In this document: positions 59,099 through 64,000 of the stretch, in pieces | Numbering within the stretch: the stretch's first letter is position 1 | How the letters are laid out: each line of letters opens with the position of its first letter | Origin: Methylobacterium nodulans ORS 2060 | Lineage (GTDB): Bacteria; Pseudomonadota; Alphaproteobacteria; Rhizobiales; Beijerinckiaceae | NCBI RefSeq assembly: GCF_000022085.1 | Contig: NC_011894.1 | Location: 6,322,501-6,386,500 of the forward strand | DNA length: 64,000 nt | Direction of reading: 5' to 3' | Translations under genes and position numbers: made by a program | The notes under the pieces: generated by a model | Seen by the model: only the letters and a program-made list of their open reading frames with translations | Database searches by the model: none | What the model was told of the DNA's origin: nothing

Positions 59099-60132
59099 CC
59101 GCTGGAGCCCTCACCCTGTCCGACGCCGAGCGCAAGGTCGCCGAGCGTATCGATCTAGCGGGCACCACCGCGCTCGCCGTCTCCGCGGAGCGCGGCGGCA
59201 TCGCCTTCGCGAATGCCGAGCAGCTGATGAATTTCGCCAAGCTGATGGCCGTCAGCAACGCGGGCGTCCGCAAGCACCTGCGCGGGAATCCCGGCGCATG
59301 CCTCGCGATCGTCACGCAGGCGGTCGAGTGGGGGCTGAGCCCCTACGCGGTGGCGAACAAGTCGTACTTCGTGAACGACCAGATCGCCTACGAGTCCCAG
59401 CTGGTCCAGGCGGTGATCCTGAAGCGCGCGCCAATCAAGGGCCGCATCCGGTTCGAGTACACGGGCGAGGGCGATAGCCGCGTCTGCCGCGCCTGGGCGC
59501 GGCTCGCGGACGAGCCGGACGAGATCGTGGAGTACGTCTCGCCGTCGCTGGCGAAGATCACCCCGAAGAATAGCCCCCTCTGGAAGACCGACCCCGACCA
59601 GCAGCTGTCCTACTACTGCGGCCGGGCGCTCTGCCGGCGCCATTTCCCCGACGTGCTGCTCGGCGTCTACGCCGAGGACGAGATCGAGGCGATCCCGGCC
59701 CGCGGCCCGGAGATGGCGCGGGACGTGACGCCCCGCGGGCTGGGGGCGAAGCTCGACGCGCTGGCGGCCGGCCCGAAGGCGTCCCCACCGCGCCCCGCGG
59801 CCGAGGTCGTGGAGGCCTTCGATCCGCCGCCCGTCGAGCGCCACGACGCGGACGCCGATCCCGGCTCGGATGATGACGACTTCCCGGGTGACACGCCTGT
59901 CACCCCTGTGGCCGAGCGGGAGCCCGGCGCGGACGAAGAGACCGACGAGGAGGATGGTGAGGAGAAGTTCCTGGGCGACCCCGAGCACCCCGACTTCCAG
60001 GCGGGGGCGCTGGCCAAGCGGCGCGGCCACCGCCGGCGCTGCCTGAACCAGTCGATCGCGGGCGATCCCGAGCGCCTGTCCCGCTGGTACGCGGGCTACG
60101 ACAGCGCCCCGGCGACCGACGGGGAGGGCTGA
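59095..60132 (+). CDS. recT: RecT-like single-strand annealing protein
   Basis: The 345-residue protein has RecT family blocks: AIVTQAVEWGLSPYAVANKS, YFVNDQIAYESQLVQAVI, APIKGRIRFEYTG and a loop YCGRALCRRHFPDVLLGVY. The C-terminal third is acidic and unstructured (DDDDF..ADEETDEEDGEE). It pairs with the YqaJ-type exonuclease by an ATGA overlap, a standard phage recombination module. Confidence 0.88.
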   Translation: MTAGALTLSDAERKVAERIDLAGTTALAVSAERGGIAFANAEQLMNFAKLMAVSNAGVRKHLRGNPGACLAIVTQAVEWGLSPYAVANKSYFVNDQIAYESQLVQAVILKRAPIKGRIRFEYTGEGDSRVCRAWARLADEPDEIVEYVSPSLAKITPKNSPLWKTDPDQQLSYYCGRALCRRHFPDVLLGVYAEDEIEAIPARGPEMARDVTPRGLGAKLDALAAGPKASPPRPAAEVVEAFDPPPVERHDADADPGSDDDDFPGDTPVTPVAEREPGADEETDEEDGEEKFLGDPEHPDFQAGALAKRRGHRRRCLNQSIAGDPERLSRWYAGYDSAPATDGEG

Positions 60133-60135
60133 GCG

Positions 60136-60618
60136 ATGCGGGCCCTTCCCATCACCATCACCGCCGATAGCGACAGGCACTTCTACCTCGCCGTCGGCAG
60201 CGGCGAGAGCGTCCAGCGCGCCCATGGCCTCTGCTGGGATGAGCTGATCGGTTTGGTCGGCGCGCTGACCCACCCCGAGGTCCGGTCCGTCCCGTACGGG
60301 ATCAGCAAGGTCCGCGCGGTGGCCCCGCCGGACCCGGAGCCGAACACCGCCCAGCCCTGCGTCCCGCGGCGCGAGGAGCCGGCGGCACCGCCAGCACCAG
60401 AGCCGATGGCAACGATCCGCATCCCGCTCGATCAGGCCGAGGGGCTGTCGTCCGGCATGGCCGACCTGCTGTGCTGGGCGGCCGGCTTCCGGGCCGCGCT
60501 GGGTGATGACCTCGATCGCTTGCCCATGGGCATCGAGCAGACGCGCGAGACCCGCCGCTACCTCATGGACGCGATCGCCAAGGCCAACGGCGCCGAGCCC
60601 GAGGAGCTTCCGTTCTGA
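60136..60618 (+). CDS. Early protein, unknown
   Basis: The 160-residue protein begins with strands (ALPITITADSDRHFYLAVG), has a Pro-rich centre, and a helix-rich end (GMADLLCWAAGFRAALGDDL, RETRRYLMDAIAKANG). The stop overlaps the next start. A role with recombination proteins is possible but unseen. Confidence 0.55.
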   Translation: MRALPITITADSDRHFYLAVGSGESVQRAHGLCWDELIGLVGALTHPEVRSVPYGISKVRAVAPPDPEPNTAQPCVPRREEPAAPPAPEPMATIRIPLDQAEGLSSGMADLLCWAAGFRAALGDDLDRLPMGIEQTRETRRYLMDAIAKANGAEPEELPF

Positions 60619-61130
60619 TGCGCGCGCCTCTCTGCTGCGGGGCGCCCGCGCGCCTCACGACCGGGGCGGAAATCTACCCCCACCGCGTCAATCTCACCCG
60701 CACCCCGTTCTGGCGGTGCGACACCTGCCAGGGGCACGTCGGCTGCCACGGGGGCACCCACCAGCACCTCGGCACCCCCGCCACCGCCGAGGTGCGCGCC
60801 GCCCGCAAGGCGGTGCATCAGGTGCTCGACCCGCTCTGGATGGATGCCTGGTGCATCCGCGCCTACGTCGGGTGCCCGAGGCGCGCCCGCCGCCGGATCC
60901 AAGTCCTGGCCCGGCAGCGGCTCTACGCCTACCTCGCGCACCACCTCGGCCTCCCGCGCGAGGAGTGCCACGTCGGCCTGTTCGACCTCGCGCGCTGCCC
61001 CGACGCCCTCGCAGTGCTGGACGGCCTCACCTCCGGCGCCGTCCGCGCCTGGGCGCAGCCGATCGAGGCCGCGGCCCGCGCGGCCGGGAAGCCCAGGCCG
61101 CTCCGCGAGCGCGGGAGGGCCGCGGCATGA
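60618..61130 (+). CDS. Zinc-finger protein, DUF3268-like
   Basis: The 170-residue protein opens with CCGAPARLTTGAEIYP and has PFWRCDTCQGHVGCHGGTHQ, then GTPATAEVRAARKAVHQVLD and LDPLWMDAWCI. This is the DUF3268 pattern: a zinc finger with conserved His and a helical tail, common in phages. The function is unknown. It overlaps the next gene start (ATGA). Confidence 0.7.
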   Translation: MRAPLCCGAPARLTTGAEIYPHRVNLTRTPFWRCDTCQGHVGCHGGTHQHLGTPATAEVRAARKAVHQVLDPLWMDAWCIRAYVGCPRRARRRIQVLARQRLYAYLAHHLGLPREECHVGLFDLARCPDALAVLDGLTSGAVRAWAQPIEAAARAAGKPRPLRERGRAAA

Positions 61131-61714
61131 TGCAGGCCGAGCACGCCACCGAGCTGCGCGCGCTGCGCCGCGCCCTGGCCGAGAAGGAGGCCGAGCTCGC
61201 CGAGCTGCGGCGGGCCCTGACCGGCTCCCTGACCACGCCCCGCGCGTGGGGGCTCACCGCCACCGAGGAGCGCCTGCTGCTCGCCCTGCGGCGCGGCACC
61301 CTGATGAGCCGCGACGCGCTGATGACCGCCGTCTACCAGCTGGCCGAGGACGAGCCGTCCGAAGGCGTCCTCGACGTGATGATCAGCAAGCTGCGGCGGA
61401 AGCTCGCCCGGCGCGCGGCCGGCATCCACATCGAGACCGCCTGGGGGCGGGGGTGGCAGCTGGCTCCCGAGAGCGCGCGGAGGCTCGCCCGGATCCTCGA
61501 TCCGAGCCTCCCCGACTACCGCAAGCCGAGGGCCCGGCGGTTCTTCTGGCCGGAGCCCGCGGTCACCCGGCTGGTCGAACTGTGGAAGGGGGGCCGGACC
61601 TCCCCGCAGATCACGAAGATCCTGGCCCAGGAGGGCCTGTGCCGGGTCTCGCGCTGCGCGGTGATCGCCAAGCTCCACCGCCTCGGTCTGCTGGGGGAGG
61701 GCCGCCATGGATGA
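61127..61714 (+). CDS. CtrA-like winged helix fused to GcrA-like domain
   Basis: The 195-residue protein has a coiled N-terminus (1-32), then an OmpR/CtrA-type winged helix (about 40-118): LTATEERLLLALRRGT, EDEPSEGVLDVMISKLRRKL and HIETAWGRGWQL, where host CtrA has DEPxxxxxDVFICKLRKKL and YIETVWGRGYVL. No receiver is present. The C-terminal 50 residues (WPEPAVTRLVELWKGGRTSP, VSRCAVIAKLHRLGL) match GcrA. It may bind CtrA sites and sigma70. GGGAGGG precedes ATG 61127. Confidence 0.8.
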   Translation: MMQAEHATELRALRRALAEKEAELAELRRALTGSLTTPRAWGLTATEERLLLALRRGTLMSRDALMTAVYQLAEDEPSEGVLDVMISKLRRKLARRAAGIHIETAWGRGWQLAPESARRLARILDPSLPDYRKPRARRFFWPEPAVTRLVELWKGGRTSPQITKILAQEGLCRVSRCAVIAKLHRLGLLGEGRHG

Positions 61715-61924
61715 GCCCTGCCACTGCCTGACCTGTCGCCTGCTCGCCGTCCTCGCCGAGGCCCCGCCAGCCATGCCGGACGACGTGCTGGAGGCCCTGG
61801 CGAGGCCGTGGGCATCACGCTCGCCACGGTCGAGGACGCCCGCACCCCGCGCATCACCGCCGTCCTCGTGCGGTCCCGCGACTGCAAACGCGCGCAAATC
61901 CGCGACGCGGGCGGACTGTACTAA
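61707..61924 (+). pseudogene. Small regulator-like protein, frameshifted
   Basis: The frame starts DEPCHCLTCRLLAVLAEAPP and should continue in the next frame as EAVGITLATVEDARTPRITA, KRAQIRDAGGLY, stop 61922-61924. One G appears missing near 61803 (GGCGAGG instead of GGCGGAGG). The joined product would be about 72 residues, a Cys-rich start plus a helix-turn-helix-like end loosely like DnaA domain IV. Without the shift the frame runs into the next gene. Confidence 0.5.
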
Positions 61925-61937
61925 TCTGGGGGATACG

Positions 61938-62609
61938 ATGTCTAATCGGAGATCGTTCAAGGAGAGTCCGGTCCGTGAGGACGGGAAGACTGTCTTTCGC
62001 TATCAGCTGACCTGCGGCGAATGCGGCCATGTTGGCTCGCTGAGCCGTCAGAACTTCGGGCCTGAGCGGGCCTCCGATCTCGTCCCGCGGAAATTCGAGC
62101 AGCTGGGCTGGCGTGTGGGCCGGGCCCACGATGGCCACAGCGACCGCTGCCCGACGTGCCGCGGCAAGGCCGAGCCGGCCGGCAAGCCGCAGCTGCGGGT
62201 GGTCGATCCCAAGACGGAGGAGACCCTGCCGGCCCAGCCGGCAGCACGCGGTGAGCCGCCCCGGGAGATGGGCCGCGACGATCGCCGCCTGATCTTTGCG
62301 AAATTGAACGACGTCTACGTGGACGAGGTCGCCGGCTACGCGATGGGCTGGACGGACGGCCGGGTCGCCACGGACCTCGGGGTGCCGTGCGCCTGGGTCA
62401 CCGCGATCCGCGCGGAGATGTTCGGGCCCGGTGTGTCCGCCGAGATGACGCAGTTCCTCGGCGAGGCCAAGGCGCTGCGCGCGGAGCTCGATCAGCTGCG
62501 GCCCGCCGCCGAGGCGATGGCCGGCAAGGTCGAGGCGCTCGAACAGCGGCTCGCGGCGATCGAGGGCACGGCCCACCGCATCCAGACCGAACTGGCGGGA
62601 GCCGCCTGA
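61938..62609 (+). CDS. Zinc-ribbon, helix-turn-helix and coiled-coil early protein
   Basis: The 223-residue protein has an N-terminal zinc ribbon (QLTCGECGHVGSLSRQNFG paired with RCPTCRGK). A middle helix-turn-helix-like unit is AGYAMGWTDGRVATDLGVPC with WVTAIRAEMFG, and the last 60 residues are a coiled coil (ALRAELDQLRPAAEAMAGKV). A DNA-binding role is likely. GGGGGA precedes ATG 61938. Its stop overlaps the next start. Confidence 0.6.
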   Translation: MSNRRSFKESPVREDGKTVFRYQLTCGECGHVGSLSRQNFGPERASDLVPRKFEQLGWRVGRAHDGHSDRCPTCRGKAEPAGKPQLRVVDPKTEETLPAQPAARGEPPREMGRDDRRLIFAKLNDVYVDEVAGYAMGWTDGRVATDLGVPCAWVTAIRAEMFGPGVSAEMTQFLGEAKALRAELDQLRPAAEAMAGKVEALEQRLAAIEGTAHRIQTELAGAA

Positions 62610-63153
62610 TGCCCCTCCACTCCGGCGGGGTGCCGGTCCCCTCCACCGCGTCGTGGAGCGCCGAGGAGGTGTTCCGCGTCGATCACTGCCCCCAGGCCGG
62701 GGGCTTGGCGATCTGTCAGGAGGTCGCCCCCGGGCGGGGCAAGCCGCGCTTCGGTACGCCGCACAGCCAGCGCCAGCGCGAGGCGATCGCCCGCGACCTG
62801 TGCGACCTCTGCGCCCGGCCGCTGCGCAACCGGACCAAGGTGTCCCTGTCGCACGCCCAGGCCCGGGTGGGTGCGGATGGCCCCTGCGTGATGCAGGTCG
62901 AACCGCTGCTGCATCGGGAATGCGCACTGGCCTCCGTCGAGCACTGCCCGTCGCTCAAGCGGGACATCCGCGAGGGCCGCCTGATGGTCCGGCAGGTCCA
63001 CGGTATCGGACCCAGCTGGCGATCCTCGCCCCCGAGAGCATCGGCGAGTACGTGCCCGGCTACGTTGCGGACCCCACTGCCCGGATCGCCGGCCACGCGA
63101 AGGTCGAGCTGGCCGCCTGGACCGGCCGGAACGAGGGCTGGTTGCGGCGATGA
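62609..63153 (+). pseudogene. Cys-rich early protein, frameshifted
   Basis: Starting at ATG 62609 (TGATG), the frame has DLCDLCARPLRNRTKV, LLHRECALASVEHCPSLKRD and DGRLMVRQVH-like end (EGRLMVRQVH). A missing base near 63000 (CCACGG, expected CCACCGG) shifts it; the other frame continues RYRTQLAILAPESIGEYVPG and ends AAWTGRNEGWLRR at 63153. Joined length is about 181 residues. The cysteines could bind zinc. Confidence 0.55.
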
Positions 63154-63356
63154 TCGGGACCGTCCTCGTCGGCGCGATCGGCTACGGCGCCGCCATCCTG
63201 TTCACCCTGATCGGGCTCCGCTGCTTTCGCACCACGGCCCGGTACGCCCCCACCAGCCAGGAGGCGTTCCACGCGCTCCTGGCCTGCGGGATGTTCCTCG
63301 CGCTCGCGCTGGGCGCGGCGGGGTCCACGCGCTGGATCCTCGGAGCCGCGCTGTGA
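63150..63356 (+). CDS. Small two-helix membrane protein
   Basis: The 68-residue protein has two hydrophobic helices (VLVGAIGYGAAILFTLIGL and FHALLACGMFLALALGAAG) joined by a short polar loop. ATG 63150 overlaps the preceding stop by 4 bases. No family is recognised. Confidence 0.6.
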   Translation: MIGTVLVGAIGYGAAILFTLIGLRCFRTTARYAPTSQEAFHALLACGMFLALALGAAGSTRWILGAAL

Positions 63357-63859
63357 CGCCGCGCCTCTCCGTCCGCATCGACGCGGACTGCCCGCCCGAC
63401 GAGCGCTTCCCCGCTCGGGTCCCGAACGGCAGCTCCACCAGCCTCAAAGGCAACGACCTCGTCGAGGTGCGCGCCCGCGCCGCCTGCGCCGCCGACCTTC
63501 CCCAGCCCCGCTGCGCCCGCTGCACCCCGACCAAGGACCCCGCCGATGCCGAAGATCACGACCGACGTCGATCGCGCCGTGGGCGCCCGGATTACCACCC
63601 TGCGCAAGGCCAAGGGCCTGAGCCAGACCGCCCTCGGCGCCGCGATCGGCGTCACCTTCCAGCAGGTCCAGAAGTACGAGAAGGGCGTGAACCGCGTCGG
63701 CGCGAGCCGGCTGCGCGAGTCGGCGCGCGTGCTCGACGTACCGGTCGCCGCCCTGTTCGGAACCGAGGAGAGTCAGGCGGGCGATGGCGAGATCTTCGGC
63801 CTGCTGACGATGGCCGGCGCCGTGGATCTGCTGCGCGCCTACGAGGCCATGTCGCCTGA
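63353..63859 (+). CDS. Doubtful frame after membrane protein
   Basis: GTG 63353 overlaps the previous stop, and the first 60 residues (RLSVRIDADCPPDERFPARV, CAADLPQPRCARCTP) look coding. Beyond 63546 the frame lies over the XRE gene and becomes a run of Arg and Pro. The real product probably ends near 63545, or the gene is frameshifted. Confidence 0.3.
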   Translation: MTPRLSVRIDADCPPDERFPARVPNGSSTSLKGNDLVEVRARAACAADLPQPRCARCTPTKDPADAEDHDRRRSRRGRPDYHPAQGQGPEPDRPRRRDRRHLPAGPEVREGREPRRREPAARVGARARRTGRRPVRNRGESGGRWRDLRPADDGRRRGSAARLRGHVA

Positions 63860-63911
63860 GCGGCGCCGCGCCCTCCTCACCCTGCTCACCGCCGTGGAAG
63901 GGTCGCACTGA
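63546..63911 (+). CDS. XRE-family regulator
   Basis: The 121-residue protein has a clear XRE helix-turn-helix (about 10-68): GARITTLRKAKGLSQTALG, GVTFQQVQKYEKGVNRVGAS and LDVPVAALFG. This is the pattern of alphaproteobacterial regulators with QQVQKYE. The C-terminus ends in MSPERRRALLTLLTAVEGS. It is a second regulator in the phage early region. Its stop overlaps the next start. Confidence 0.85.
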   Translation: MPKITTDVDRAVGARITTLRKAKGLSQTALGAAIGVTFQQVQKYEKGVNRVGASRLRESARVLDVPVAALFGTEESQAGDGEIFGLLTMAGAVDLLRAYEAMSPERRRALLTLLTAVEGSH

Positions 63912-64000
63912 TGGACCGCGGGCACGCACGGGTCAGCGACGATGTGCCGCTCGCCGTGTGGCGCAAAGGGGGGAGGGCCGGTCGTGAGCACCTTCGACGC
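63911..64000 (+). CDS. Partial frame at window edge
   Basis: ATG 63911 overlaps the XRE stop as TGATG, and the frame stays open to the end (30 codons). Nothing can be recognised in this short piece. Confidence 0.35.
   Translation, partial: MDRGHARVSDDVPLAVWRKGGRAGREHLRR

Noticed and set aside
8211..64000. Integrase and attachment sites
   Set aside because: No tyrosine or serine recombinase frame, and no repeated core sequence, is visible. They probably lie beyond the right edge.
1..64000. rRNA genes
   Set aside because: No conserved rRNA segment is seen anywhere in the window.

Overview
The window is high-GC DNA of alphaproteobacterial type, most likely Methylobacterium or a close Hyphomicrobiales relative. 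This is inferred from codon bias, the LOV and PAS hybrid histidine kinases, CsbD and ParD relatives, a DUF3309 protein, and phage genes resembling the alphaproteobacterial regulators CtrA and GcrA. It holds about 8 kb of host chromosome followed by about 56 kb of a siphovirus-type (lambda-like tail) prophage that runs off the right edge. No integrase or attachment site is visible, so the right junction lies outside the window.

Positions 1-8150 (host) are partly a gene graveyard: an RND efflux adaptor and permease collapsed into one another, a 45-residue AmpG-like fragment, and a ParD antitoxin without a ParE toxin. Between them are an intact CsbD-like stress gene and two large hybrid histidine kinases, the second with a blue-light LOV domain. 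A short palindromic repeat occurs near 1.49 and 8.02 kb.

Positions 8160-42700 are the late operon, all leftward. In transcription order it has terS, terL (split by an IS630 element), a portal fused to an Acb1-like anti-CBASS domain, an Acb2/Tad1-like sponge, a string of tiny membrane proteins, scaffold/protease, decoration protein, major capsid, connectors, MuF-like protein, a LAGLIDADG homing endonuclease, tail terminator, tail tube, tail chaperones with a GGGAAAC frameshift site, tape measure, lambda M/L/K/I/J homologues, a GH19 endolysin and holin-like proteins. The J gene is cut by an in-frame amber codon.

Positions 43700-48700 carry the most striking system: a leftward operon for 7-deazaguanine modification of phage DNA (ParB-like protein, DpdA, QueC, FolE, QueD, QueE). 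A frameshifted zinc-ribbon/GIY-YIG gene is lodged in reverse between queD and queE. A tRNA-Met with encoded CCA, a long hairpin and an aberrant tRNA-like gene follow at 49.1-49.5 kb.

Positions 49760-55900 are leftward early genes: a NusG-like factor, replication initiator, DnaB helicase, adenine-type methyltransferase, RuvC-like resolvase and a Cro-like regulator, facing a divergent CI-like repressor. Positions 57150-64000 are rightward early genes: YqaJ-type exonuclease, RecT annealing protein, a CtrA-GcrA fusion regulator, zinc-finger proteins and a second XRE regulator.

Taken together, the prophage modifies its own guanines, carries candidate inhibitors of CBASS signalling, and may tap the host cell-cycle circuitry. 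It also looks damaged: IS insertion in terL, amber in J, and several single-base frameshifts, some of which could be sequencing errors.
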